From the NCBI GenBank assembly GCA_030834695.1, contig JAUQXK010000005.1, forward strand, positions 1 to 43,690: a stretch of 43,690 nt of DNA, written 5' to 3'. This document shows positions 33,609 to 42,317 of the stretch, piece by piece (the first letter of the stretch is position 1; each line of letters starts with the position of its first letter). A program made the translations under genes and the position numbers. The notes beneath the pieces were generated by a model that was not told the DNA's origin, did no database searches, and saw nothing but the letters and a program-made list of their open reading frames with translations. The DNA comes from Desulfobacterales bacterium. GTDB lineage: Bacteria; Desulfobacterota; Desulfobacteria; Desulfobacterales; SpSt-501.

Positions 33609-34541
33609 TCAGGCGGATTCGACAACGGCCGGCTCGATCGATGCCCGGCTGGTCGCTTCATATGCCTGGCTGATAACCTGGAAATTGAATGCTGCCCGGC
33701 TTATCTGGACCTCGACGGCAGCGGTCGACGTCTTGAGCTCGCCCATGAATCTCTCGATCACGCTTTGGCCGCGCTGGGCCTGCCCGGCATCGATGGCCTG
33801 GTTTGAGAGCATTTCCTGGAGGAGGTTCTTCAGAAATTTCTCAAGATGCTTCATCCGCCGATGGCCATGAAACCCGGACGCATGGGCCCGCTTCGCCAGC
33901 TTGGCGGCCACCGGCCCGGCCTCGTCTCCAAGCCCGTCGAAGGAAACGGCGGGCGGGTCCGCGGCTGCAGCAGCAGCGGCTGCCGCCGGCTCCAACGGGG
34001 CCGGCTGCTCCGGTTCGGTTGCCGTCCGGAGCGATAGCCGGTCGGCTTCGAAATTCAAATCGTGCATGCTGACCCGGTATTCGAAATCCGCTTTGAATGC
34101 GGAGAGGGTTTCGAAGCGGTCGAATTCGCCCGCGGTCTCCGGCGGGCTGCCGGTTTCTTCGGCACCGGTCAAGAACGCTTTCAGCATGCCGCCCAGGTCT
34201 TTTAGAAGCGCCTGGATATCGGCCGCCTCCTGATCGTTCAGGTTCCCCTGAACCGCGAGGGTGAATTCGCTCTCGGCTTCGAAATCGACCCGCTGCATGT
34301 CCAGCCGGTTATACCCCTGCTGGGTGCAGGATAGGTGCTTATAGGTGAGCAGATCCGCTTCGGCATGCTGGCGACTCGACAGCATGACCGTATCGCCTTC
34401 GTCGGTCAGGATGGTGATTTCCGCGCTCTGTTCCGCGGAGACGCTCAGCGCGCTCAACCGGGTGGAGGTTTGCTGAAACTGGATGTCGGACGGATCGGGG
34501 GCGCAACCGTGGGCGGCGCCGCAGCTATGGAGTCCTTCCAT
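33609..34541 (-). CDS. Conserved-looking protein of unknown function (310 residues)
   Basis: I do not recognise the family. The N-terminus is Cys-rich (MEGLHSCGAAHGCAPDP), followed by QQTSTRLSALSVSAEQS, then an acidic DFEAESEFTLAVQG segment and NDQEAADIQALLKDLGGMLKAFL, which looks like an amphipathic helix with a possible EF-hand-like feel but no clear loop. A long linker with a run of alanines (AAAAAAAAADPP) precedes a Lys-rich and helical C-terminal part (HRRMKHLEKFLKNLLQEML, QRGQSVIERFMGELK) ending in NFQVISQAYEATSR. No signal peptide or transmembrane helix is seen. AAAGGAG is present but about 11 bases from the ATG. It has its own terminator and the nearest upstream element is repeat copy 2. 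Codon use resembles the neighbours. Confidence 0.7.
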   Translation of the reverse strand: MEGLHSCGAAHGCAPDPSDIQFQQTSTRLSALSVSAEQSAEITILTDEGDTVMLSSRQHAEADLLTYKHLSCTQQGYNRLDMQRVDFEAESEFTLAVQGNLNDQEAADIQALLKDLGGMLKAFLTGAEETGSPPETAGEFDRFETLSAFKADFEYRVSMHDLNFEADRLSLRTATEPEQPAPLEPAAAAAAAAADPPAVSFDGLGDEAGPVAAKLAKRAHASGFHGHRRMKHLEKFLKNLLQEMLSNQAIDAGQAQRGQSVIERFMGELKTSTAAVEVQISRAAFNFQVISQAYEATSRASIEPAVVESA

Positions 34542-34616
34542 GGGCGGTCGATTCTCCTTTCTGGATCAAATCGGCTTCTGAAAAGAGATATCGGCCGGCT
34601 GGAAGAATACTTTATT

Positions 34617-34740
34617 GATGACCTCGAAATAGTCCGATCTCTGCGTTGCGCGTCGTCCCGTCGCCGCTGCGGCGTACGGTCAGTACGCCTCGCGACACGA
34701 GATTCCCGCGCCTGGATCTTGGCCTCTTTACGAAGTCATC
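34617..34740. repeat. Palindromic dispersed repeat, copy 2 (124 bp, inverted relative to copy 1)
   Basis: Its reverse complement aligns with copy 1: 71 of the first 76 positions match by my count, and the rest match with more changes and one indel. It keeps the central GGCGTAC/GTACGCC hairpin (loop GGTCA) and degenerate end repeats (GATGACCTCGAAATA / TTTACGAAGTCATC). It lies between the 310-residue protein gene and mrp and contains no ORF. Confidence 0.85.
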
Positions 34741-34824
34741 GATTCGGATGACTGTTTACGGCCTCATCTTTAGTGCTGCGTAAACAAAATGTGTCTCATT
34801 CGGTTCGTTCTAACGGCAGGGCGG

Positions 34825-35670
34825 CTATCCTTTCGTCCTGACGTCGGCCATTTGCTGCGCAATGGCGCCGAAGGCCTTGGCGACGACCGAATCCGGGTAC
34901 GTGCGCTGGAACGACACCCCCGAGTCGCCGCAGGCGACCATGCGCGGATCCATGGGGATCCGCCCGAGGAACGGGATGCTCATCTCGCGCGCGGTGCGGT
35001 CCCCTCCTCCCGCCCCGAACAGATCGATCATCTCTCCGCAATGCGGGCAATTCAGCCCGCTCATGTTTTCGACCAGCCCGAAAATATCGAGTTTGACGGC
35101 GCGGCAGAAATTGATGGACTTGCGCACGTCGGCCAGGGCGACCTCCTGCGGGGTGGTCACGATGACCGCTCTGGCGTCCGGGATCTGCTGGGCCACGGTC
35201 AGGGGTTCATCGCCGGTTCCGGGCGGCGAATCGATGATCAGGAAATCCAGGTCGCCCCATTCCACATCGGCGATGAACTGGCGAATGGCCGAAAACTTCA
35301 GCGGCCCGCGCCAGATGACGGCGTCGTCGCGCTTGGGGAGAAACGACTCCATGGAGATGGCCGAAAGGTTTTCCGAATAGCGCATGGGATTGAGCTTGCG
35401 GTTGCGGTTGACGTCGGGCATCCCGGTGAGCCCCAGCATGCGCGGCACGTCCGGCCCGTGCAGGTCCACGTCCATGATGCCAACGTTGAACCCCTTGTCC
35501 GCCAACGCCAACGCGAGGTTGACGGACGTGCTGGTCTTGCCGACCCCGCCCTTGCCGCTCATGACGACAAATTTGTGCTTTATTTTTTCAAGCGAGCTGG
35601 CCACCGAAGCATCCTGCTCGTCTTTGATCTGCTGAGGGTTCTTGGGCACCTTATCGAAAATTTCCGTCAT
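34825..35670 (-). CDS. Mrp/NBP35-family iron-sulfur cluster carrier ATPase
   Basis: A 281-residue P-loop ATPase of the deviant Walker type: VVMSGKGGVGKTSTSVNLAL at the start, DVDLHGPDVPRMLG, IIDSPPGTGDEPLT (Walker B) and a conserved C-terminal CxxC (LNCPHCGEMIDLFG) that binds a bridging 4Fe-4S cluster between two monomers. Mrp/ApbC-type proteins hand Fe-S clusters to apoproteins, fitting the many Fe-S enzymes in this window. The start is ATG 35670 with AAAGGAGA 8 bases upstream; the open frame runs further up but without family residues. It is divergent from bcsB, and a strong promoter lies in between. Confidence 0.9.
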   Translation of the reverse strand: MTEIFDKVPKNPQQIKDEQDASVASSLEKIKHKFVVMSGKGGVGKTSTSVNLALALADKGFNVGIMDVDLHGPDVPRMLGLTGMPDVNRNRKLNPMRYSENLSAISMESFLPKRDDAVIWRGPLKFSAIRQFIADVEWGDLDFLIIDSPPGTGDEPLTVAQQIPDARAVIVTTPQEVALADVRKSINFCRAVKLDIFGLVENMSGLNCPHCGEMIDLFGAGGGDRTAREMSIPFLGRIPMDPRMVACGDSGVSFQRTYPDSVVAKAFGAIAQQMADVRTKG

Positions 35671-35731
35671 CCGAACGATCTCCTTTCCATTAAAAACGAT
35701 TTCTTTCTTCGCGCATGCAGCGAGATTTGAT

Positions 35732-35759
35732 TTTAACCTGGAAGATCCGGTTGTCAAGC
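35732..35759 (-). promoter_or_regulatory. Sigma70-type promoter for the Mrp ATPase gene
   Basis: On the minus strand a consensus TTGACA (35759-35754) and TAAAAT (35737-35732; 5 of 6 consensus) are 16 bases apart, about 60 bases upstream of the mrp start at 35670. Confidence 0.65.
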
Positions 35760-35823
35760 CAACAAACAACACGCTTCATGAACGGAGCGGGTTGAACGAA
35801 TTCCTCTGGACTTCCTCATCTTT

Positions 35824-35854
35824 TTGATATTAAACTTCTGTAAATTTCTATACT
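35824..35854 (+). promoter_or_regulatory. Possible promoter for the bcsB-bcsZ-bcsC operon
   Basis: TTGATA (35824-35829) and TATACT (35849-35854) lie just upstream of the bcsB ATG at 35879, but the spacing is 19 bases, longer than ideal. The -10 is good and the surroundings are AT-rich, in contrast to the coding sequence. Confidence 0.4.
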
Positions 35855-35878
35855 TGGAAAGCCGAAGGGAAAGCACCG

Positions 35879-38116
35879 ATGACCTGCCTGAAGATGCTGC
35901 TGATTATTTGCCCGCTCGTCACTCTCCTCCTCGATACGGCCATGGCCGCCACTCTGCGAATCCCTCTGAAAAAGATCGCACCGGTCCAGGATCACCAGCT
36001 CAGGGGATCGATGGACAATTTTAACTTCACCATCCCGATTCCGGAACGATGGAGAGTCAGCAAAGCCACTCTGCATTTCAGCTACGTCAACTCCTCCGCG
36101 CTCATCCCGCGCAATTCCCGACTGGTTTTCACCGTCAACGAGCAACCCCTGGCCCAGGTCCGCCTCAACCCGGACACCCCCGAAGGCGAAGTGACCGTAC
36201 CGATCCCGGCCGACCTGCTGAAGACCGGCTACAACCCCTGCAGCTTCTGGATCGCGCAACACTACACCGACGAGCAGTGCGAGGACCCGTTCGCGCCCGA
36301 GCTCTGGACCTGGCTCAAGCTGGGAGAGGCTTACTTCATCTTCGAGCTCGAACCGGTCCCGGTGCCCCGGCGGGTTTCGGCCGTCGCCGATTTCCTGTTC
36401 GACCCCCGCAATATTTTCGACACGCGCGTCAACCTGGCCCTGCCCGAGCTGACGCCGGCCTATCTCAAGGCGGCCTCCCTGATCGCCTCGGGAATCGCCC
36501 TGCGCTATGAATACCGGATGCCGGACATCACGGTATCCCAGGGCCTGCAGCCCGGGATCGACAACGTGCTGATCGCCGCCGGCAAGGACCTGACGGCCAT
36601 CGCCGCGGGACCTGCGCCGGTGCCGCCGGCCGGGCCCGGACTCGCCATAGGCCATCTGCCCGAGAAGAAGGCCGAGGCGGTCGTTGAGAATCCCCACCTG
36701 GCGCTGATCGTGGCTTCCGGCAAGGACGAGGCGGAGCTGGAGACCGCCTGCAAGGCCTTTGCCGCGCTGTCCTACCCGTTGCCGGACTCCGCTGCGACGC
36801 GCGTCGCCAACGTGAAGCTGCCCGAGGTCGGCGAGCACATGCTCCAGAAAGGGCTTCTGCCCGGCAAGACCTACACCCTGGCCAGCCTGGGCATCCGCAC
36901 CGTCGAGTTCCGGAACATCGCTCCGCCGCCGCTCAATATCGATCTGCGCTTCCCGTCCGACCTCTTCCTGTCGCCCAACACCTTTGTCAGCGTCATCCTG
37001 CACATGGCCTATGACGCGGCCATGCGGTCGGACTCCGTGCTGAACGTCCGTCTCAACGGCAAATTCATCTCCGGCGTGCGCCTGGACAATCCCAAGGGGG
37101 ATTATTTCCGGGGCTACCGGGTGGACATCCCCCTATCCTCCTTCAAGGCGGGAATGAACCAGCTCGGCTTCGAAGCCGAGCTCACCCCGCTGCACACCGA
37201 CAAATGCACCCTGATCCAGACCGAGAATTTACGGCTGACCATCTTCGAGGATTCCACCGTTATTCTGCCGGAGGTCCCCTACTGGATCAAGATGCCGCAG
37301 CTCGACCTGTTCTTCCAGGACGCCTTCCCGATCGGCCGCTGGCCGGACATGCGCGAAGCGGCCGTGGTACTGACCGAAAAGAGCCTGCCGGCCGCCAATG
37401 CCGCAGTGAACGTGCTGGCCCTCTGCGCCCAGAAGATCGGCTTTCCGCCTTTCGGGCTGACCTGGCTCTTGAATTATGAGCCCGAAAAAACCCGCAAGGA
37501 CCTGCTCGTCGCCGGCGTCCTGCCCGCTCTGCCCAAGAGCGTGCTGGAAAAAGCGCCCATCGCGGGCATCGATCCGCTGCGGCTGGTATTTCCCCAAATG
37601 GCTCGGCCTCAGGCTCAGACCGACGAACCGATTCGTTTCTGGTCCGCAACCACGCTGACCACCGCCCAAACCCCGCAAAACCTCGCCGACGTTCGCGCCC
37701 TCAGCCCTGTGGCAAGCGACCTTTCCGGGGTCCTGGGACCCGGCCGGGCCGCCCTGATGCAGTTTCAGCATCCCGACGCCGCCGACCGCACCGTCATCCT
37801 TCTGACCGCCGGGGTCCCGGAGGACCTGCTGGCCGGCAGCCGGGCGTTGTGGAACCCGATGGTTCAGGGCGGCTGCCGCGGCGACCTGCTCCTCGTCAAC
37901 CTCCAGAAGCCGGATTTTGAAACCCTGTCGCACCTGATCGGCCCGAGCTACTTCCTCGGCAACCCCGGCCGGATGCCGGTCGTGCATAACTTCATCAACT
38001 CGCACCCGATCCTTGCGCTGGCAGGCCTGCTGGGGCTGCTGCTGGTGCTGTGCGCGCTGATTCTCCGGGTCCTGAAACGCCGCCGCAAGCAGCGCCTGGC
38101 TCCGTCTCAGGGCTGA
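35879..38116 (+). CDS. bcsB: Cellulose synthase regulatory subunit BcsB
   Basis: A 745-residue periplasmic protein anchored by a C-terminal helix (HPILALAGLLGLLLVLCALILRV, then basic KRRRKQR). A signal peptide covers the start (MLLIICPLVTLLLDTAMAA). BcsB has two repeats, each a carbohydrate-binding-like and a flavodoxin-like domain; the stretches NFNFTIPIPERWRVSKATL, SFWIAQHYTDEQCEDPFAPE, LRFPSDLFLSPNTFVSVILHM and YRVDIPLSSFKAGMNQL are typical blocks of the two repeats. It guides the cellulose chain from BcsA through the periplasm. The ribosome site is AAGGGA. It starts the operon bcsB-bcsZ-bcsC, without bcsA upstream, where mrp runs the other way. The assignment is strong. Confidence 0.92.
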   Translation: MTCLKMLLIICPLVTLLLDTAMAATLRIPLKKIAPVQDHQLRGSMDNFNFTIPIPERWRVSKATLHFSYVNSSALIPRNSRLVFTVNEQPLAQVRLNPDTPEGEVTVPIPADLLKTGYNPCSFWIAQHYTDEQCEDPFAPELWTWLKLGEAYFIFELEPVPVPRRVSAVADFLFDPRNIFDTRVNLALPELTPAYLKAASLIASGIALRYEYRMPDITVSQGLQPGIDNVLIAAGKDLTAIAAGPAPVPPAGPGLAIGHLPEKKAEAVVENPHLALIVASGKDEAELETACKAFAALSYPLPDSAATRVANVKLPEVGEHMLQKGLLPGKTYTLASLGIRTVEFRNIAPPPLNIDLRFPSDLFLSPNTFVSVILHMAYDAAMRSDSVLNVRLNGKFISGVRLDNPKGDYFRGYRVDIPLSSFKAGMNQLGFEAELTPLHTDKCTLIQTENLRLTIFEDSTVILPEVPYWIKMPQLDLFFQDAFPIGRWPDMREAAVVLTEKSLPAANAAVNVLALCAQKIGFPPFGLTWLLNYEPEKTRKDLLVAGVLPALPKSVLEKAPIAGIDPLRLVFPQMARPQAQTDEPIRFWSATTLTTAQTPQNLADVRALSPVASDLSGVLGPGRAALMQFQHPDAADRTVILLTAGVPEDLLAGSRALWNPMVQGGCRGDLLLVNLQKPDFETLSHLIGPSYFLGNPGRMPVVHNFINSHPILALAGLLGLLLVLCALILRVLKRRRKQRLAPSQG

Positions 38117-38163
38117 ATTATCTCTAAAGCAGACTTCATTATTAACAGGTAAACGCATCCGGC

Positions 38164-39198
38164 ATGCTGAAGCGCCTCGCATGGTTCGTTCTGATCTGTC
38201 TGCTGGTCCCGCCGAGCGGCCGGTCGGCGGAAACCGCCGACTGGGCCGCCTACCAGCGGGCGTTTGTCGCCGCCGACGGCCGCGTGCGCGATCCCAAGCA
38301 GAACGCCGCCAGCCACTCCGAAGGCCAGGGCTACGGCCTGCTCTTGGCCTGGATGCACGACGACCGGCCGGCCTTCGACCGCATCCTCAAGTGGACCGTG
38401 GACAATCTCCAGGTCCGGCGCGATGCGCTCCTGGCGTGGTCCTGGGGCCGCCGGCCCAACGGCGCCTGGAACGTCATCGACTACAACAATGCGAGCGACG
38501 GCGATATCCTCGTCGCCTATGCGCTGCTGAAGGCCGGGAAACGCTGGGACCATCCGCCCTATCGCGAGGCCGGCCTGCGCATCGTGCGGGACATCCGCGC
38601 TCACCTGGCCTTGGCCGTCCATGGATATCAATTGATCGCGCCGGCGTATTACGGGTTCAACAGCGAAAACGGCCACAGCTTCAACACCGGCTACCTGGTG
38701 CTGCCGGCCTTTGAGGAGTTCGCCCGCGTCGACGACGAAGCTTTCTGGCGGAGCGTGCTCAGGGACAGCCGCAGCCTGCTCGACCGAAGCGTCTTCTCGC
38801 GCCTCAAGCTGCCGGCCGATTGGGTTGCGCTGGGAAACGGCCGGACCGCGGTGGATCAGGCGCGCAGCCCGTTTTTCGGATACGAGGCCATCCGCGTGCC
38901 GCTCTACCTGTCCTGGCACGGCGACCGTCAGCGCCTGGCGGCGTTTTCGGACTACTTGCAATTCGTGGAAGACGCGGGCTATCTGCCCCGCCGCGTCAAT
39001 CTCATCGACGGGACGGCAGCCGCTGAGGAAGCCCCGGCAGGATTTTACGCGGTCATGGGCCGCTGTGCCGAGCGGCTGGAGCGTCAGCCGCTGGCCCGCA
39101 CCCTTTTGCAGAAAGCAGCGGAGCGGGTTATGTACGAATCAGAGGATTATTTTTCCAACACGCTTTACCTGCTCGCCAGCGAGGCAATGGAGCGCTGA
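38164..39198 (+). CDS. bcsZ: Periplasmic endo-1,4-beta-glucanase BcsZ (GH8)
   Basis: A 344-residue glycoside hydrolase family 8 enzyme with an N-terminal signal peptide (MLKRLAWFVLICLLVPPSGRS). SEGQGYGLLLAW holds the general acid Glu, and NNASDGDILVAYAL matches the GH8 signature A-[ST]-D-[AG]-D with its catalytic Asp. Others include RPNGAWNVIDYNN and YYGFNSENGHSFNTGYLV. BcsZ trims the emerging cellulose chain and is needed for good export. It lies 47 bases after bcsB, and its TGA overlaps the bcsC ATG by one base (TGATG), a strong sign of translational coupling. Confidence 0.93.
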   Translation: MLKRLAWFVLICLLVPPSGRSAETADWAAYQRAFVAADGRVRDPKQNAASHSEGQGYGLLLAWMHDDRPAFDRILKWTVDNLQVRRDALLAWSWGRRPNGAWNVIDYNNASDGDILVAYALLKAGKRWDHPPYREAGLRIVRDIRAHLALAVHGYQLIAPAYYGFNSENGHSFNTGYLVLPAFEEFARVDDEAFWRSVLRDSRSLLDRSVFSRLKLPADWVALGNGRTAVDQARSPFFGYEAIRVPLYLSWHGDRQRLAAFSDYLQFVEDAGYLPRRVNLIDGTAAAEEAPAGFYAVMGRCAERLERQPLARTLLQKAAERVMYESEDYFSNTLYLLASEAMER

Positions 39199-42029
39199 TG
39201 ACCCGTCGGCTTCTTTTTCTGACCGTTTGGTTCCTGCTGGCCGCGGCCGCGCCGACCGCACCGGCCCAGGTTCGGCAGGAGCCGCTCGGGCAAACCGAGC
39301 GCAGCCTGCCGCTGCCGGCACGTCAGACGATGGACGAACACACCCAGGCGGTCATCCAGCGCCGCTCCGGCGAACAGACCGAAGCCTGGCCGCAGCAGAG
39401 CCTGATCGAGCCGGCCGAACCGGATTGGGAGTACCGGTCGCCGGAGGACGCCGACATCCTGGAGGGCTGGACGGACCGATCGGCGCCCGGCGCCGTTTCG
39501 GCCGAGCTTTCCGGCCGGGCCAAGGCCTGGCAGCTTTACGCCCGCGGCAACTATTCGGCCGCCGCCCAGCTCTTTGCGGAAGCCATGAATTCCGCGGACC
39601 GTCAGGAGGCGCTGAACGCCCGGCTCGGGCTGGCCTACAGCCTGCTCAAGCAAGGCAAACGCGGCCAGGCCATCCCGCACCTGGCCGCTCTCGCTGATGA
39701 AAAGTACCGCCCGGCGGAAACCGTACCGGCCCTGCTCCATGCACTGATGCAGAGTGGCCGCTGGCCGGAGGCCGGGGCACGCATCGCCCAGCTGCCTCCC
39801 CATCAGCGCCCCCAATGGGAACGGCGCCTGCTGGAAGCCCGGCTGCTTAAGGACTTCCAGGCCCTGGCGCAGACGACCGACGCCTTGGCCCTGACCGCCT
39901 TCCTCGAAGCCCACGACCGCGCCCGGCGGGCGTGCATCCGGCCGGATATCTTTCACGAGGTCGGCAACCGGCTCGCCGCCGCCGGCCTTCATCAGCCGGC
40001 GGCGGACCTGCGCCGCGGGCTCCTGGAATGCCCCCTGCCGCCGGATCTGCGCCTCGGCATCGTCAGCGAACTGGCCGCAGCGCTTCCCGATGAAGAAGCC
40101 CTGGCGCTGGTGCGCCGGGAGAAGGCCGGATTGAGCCGGAGCGCGCCCCGACTGAGCGGCAAAGCCGAGGACCTGGAGCTGCAGATTCTCAAGCGCCGCC
40201 TGGCCGCCCTGCCGCCGGACTCCGAGCCGAAGGCCCGCATGGCCCAGGAGGTGTTGCAGGCAGCCCCGGACGACCGCGATGCCCTGACGGCCCTGGCCTG
40301 GTACCGGTTCCGGCGCGGCGAATTCGAGGAAGCCGAAAGGCTGTTCGCCATTCTGTCGCAGCAGGACCCGGCCGACAAGAATGTGGCCCTGGGGCTGGGA
40401 TACGCCCGCCTGAATTCCGGCCGGATCGATACGGCCCTTGACCCGCTCGACCGCGGCCGGATCGCCGAGAACGCGGAAACCCGCAAGCTGAGAGAGCTGG
40501 TCTATCGGCAGCAGGCGGCCCGGGCGTACGCAGCCGAGGATTGGGACCGGGCCGCCGCTTATCTCGAGAAACTGCTTGCCCTGAATCCCGGAGACCTCGA
40601 CGCCCAGGAACTGCTCGCCTGGACGCGCCTGCGCCAGGACCGCCGCGCGGAAGCCAGGACCCTGATGGAGGAGGGTTTCGCCGAGCGGCCCAGCCCGTCG
40701 CTCGCAACCGGCCTGCTGGGGCTCTACACCGCCGACGGCGACGAGGACCGGGCTTACCGGCTGGCCGATCGGCTGGCTGCCGACGAGGACCCCGCGCTCC
40801 GGGCGCCGGCGGGCGGCTTCTTCTTCGAGCACGGGGCGCCCGTCACCGCGGCCCAGCTCGACCGCGACCCGCAGCGCTGCTATTTCAACGCCGATTCGCC
40901 GCGCGCCGAGGCCTTCCTCTACCATCGCAGCAAACAGGGCGACGGCCCGTTCGGGGACATCGAGGAAACCGCCCTGCCCCTGACCTTCGTCTATCCGACC
41001 GAACTCGGCCGGCAGTGGTCCGCAACCGTCACGCCCAAGCACTTGTCCGGCAGCAACGGCTCATCCCGCCCGCAGGCCGGCCGCTATTACCGCCTGCTCG
41101 ACGGCACCTCCAAGAAGCAGGACCTAGAGGACAGCCTCTTCGTGGTTCAGCCCGAGGTGGGCTTCGAGATGGAGGGACGCCTGCTCGCGGAGATCCATGT
41201 CGGCGCGACACCCTTGAACGGGCCGGTCGACCCGACGCCGACCTTCCAAGCCCGGCTCGGCGCCTGGGGCGGCTACGTGGACGTGCACCGCTCCAACGTA
41301 AAGGACTCGATCCTTTCCTACGTCGGCCAGAAGGACCCCTACAGCAACGACGAATGGGGACGGGTCACCCGCAACGGCATCGAGGCGGGCATGACCTGGC
41401 CGCTCTCAAGCCGCTGGTGGGTGAGCGGGGCGGCCGGCTACGACTACTACATGGGCGACAGCGTCTGGGACAACCAGGCCGTGCACCTCGACGCGTCCGT
41501 CGGCCGGACCCTGGTCTTCGACGGGGACGAGTTCAGCTACGGGCTGTTCTTCTCCGCCCAGCACTTTCGCCGCAACAGCGATTTCTACACGTACGGCCAC
41601 GGCGGGTACTACAGTCCCGATCTGATGACGATGATCGGCCCCTTCGTGCGCTATCGCACCGCCGCCTGCCGGGACTACTGGTTCGACGTGCAGGCCTCGG
41701 CCGGCTGGCTCCACCAGCGGCTCGACCGCAGCCCCTTCTACCCTTTGTTCGACGGCGACACCACCGGCCTCACTCCCGCAGCCGCCGCCGAGGTTAACGG
41801 CGAGTACGATTCCGACACCGACAACAAGATCGGCTTCAACCTCCGGCTCCAGGGCATGAAGCAGATCACCGCCCATCTGGCCGCCGGCGGGTTCGCCGCC
41901 GTCAACAACTCCGCGGACTACACCGAATGGACCGCGGGGGTTGGCATCCAGATCTTCTTCGAGCCCCAGAACCTATTCTGGACGCGCAAGGACATGTTCC
42001 GCGAGTTCGGCAAGTTTTCGAACAAATAG
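39198..42029 (+). CDS. bcsC: Cellulose export protein BcsC-like (TPR plus outer-membrane barrel)
   Basis: A 943-residue exported protein with signal peptide (LFLTVWFLLAAAAPTAPAQ). TPR-like helical repeats run through the first 500-odd residues (for example WQLYARGNYSAAAQLFAEA, LAWYRFRRGEFEEAERLFA, LGLGYARLNSGRIDTALDP and AYAAEDWDRAAAYLEKLLA). From about residue 600 the sequence becomes a BcsC C-terminal beta-barrel (ALPLTFVYPTELGRQWSATVT, WWVSGAAGYDYYMGDSVWD, LMTMIGPFVRYRTAACRDYW), ending EWTAGVGIQIFFEP. It lets cellulose cross the outer membrane. It is shorter than E. coli BcsC, mainly in the TPR part. It overlaps the bcsZ stop codon by one base. Confidence 0.9.
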   Translation: MTRRLLFLTVWFLLAAAAPTAPAQVRQEPLGQTERSLPLPARQTMDEHTQAVIQRRSGEQTEAWPQQSLIEPAEPDWEYRSPEDADILEGWTDRSAPGAVSAELSGRAKAWQLYARGNYSAAAQLFAEAMNSADRQEALNARLGLAYSLLKQGKRGQAIPHLAALADEKYRPAETVPALLHALMQSGRWPEAGARIAQLPPHQRPQWERRLLEARLLKDFQALAQTTDALALTAFLEAHDRARRACIRPDIFHEVGNRLAAAGLHQPAADLRRGLLECPLPPDLRLGIVSELAAALPDEEALALVRREKAGLSRSAPRLSGKAEDLELQILKRRLAALPPDSEPKARMAQEVLQAAPDDRDALTALAWYRFRRGEFEEAERLFAILSQQDPADKNVALGLGYARLNSGRIDTALDPLDRGRIAENAETRKLRELVYRQQAARAYAAEDWDRAAAYLEKLLALNPGDLDAQELLAWTRLRQDRRAEARTLMEEGFAERPSPSLATGLLGLYTADGDEDRAYRLADRLAADEDPALRAPAGGFFFEHGAPVTAAQLDRDPQRCYFNADSPRAEAFLYHRSKQGDGPFGDIEETALPLTFVYPTELGRQWSATVTPKHLSGSNGSSRPQAGRYYRLLDGTSKKQDLEDSLFVVQPEVGFEMEGRLLAEIHVGATPLNGPVDPTPTFQARLGAWGGYVDVHRSNVKDSILSYVGQKDPYSNDEWGRVTRNGIEAGMTWPLSSRWWVSGAAGYDYYMGDSVWDNQAVHLDASVGRTLVFDGDEFSYGLFFSAQHFRRNSDFYTYGHGGYYSPDLMTMIGPFVRYRTAACRDYWFDVQASAGWLHQRLDRSPFYPLFDGDTTGLTPAAAAEVNGEYDSDTDNKIGFNLRLQGMKQITAHLAAGGFAAVNNSADYTEWTAGVGIQIFFEPQNLFWTRKDMFREFGKFSNK

Positions 42030-42085
42030 AGCAGCGGCCCAGACCGCTGGTATCGAGGCGTTCGGACTGCGGCTGTTTTAAAAGG

Positions 42086-42115
42086 TTGCCTTTTCGAATT
42101 TGGCCAAGCTATACT
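42086..42115 (+). promoter_or_regulatory. Candidate promoter for the caspase-like gene
   Basis: TTGCCT (42086-42091) and TATACT (42110-42115) are 18 bases apart in the only AT-rich stretch between bcsC and the next gene. The -10 is good, the -35 keeps TTG only. Confidence 0.45.
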
Positions 42116-42233
42116 TGAAAAAAAACTAGCCGCTTCCGCATCATATCGGCATCACCCCTCCGCATTTGTTGGAACCGATGACAAAGAAGGAGGTTGGCGA
42201 ATGGGACACCAAAGACGCCAGTTGCCTGCAAGC

Positions 42234-42272
42234 AAGCCCCTCGAGGATGAACCGATCCTTCAGGGGTTTTCT
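42234..42272 (+). terminator. Terminator-like hairpin in the leader of the caspase-like gene
   Basis: AAGCCCCT pairs with AGGGGTTT (one G-U), and after a C/C mismatch GAGGAT pairs with ATCCTT, leaving loop GAACCG; TTTTCTT follows. It may end transcripts from bcsC, or act as an attenuator, since a promoter candidate lies upstream and the gene downstream. Confidence 0.55.
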
Positions 42273-42317
42273 TATTGGCACACCACGGAACAGATACGAT
42301 CAATGGGGACCCACGCC

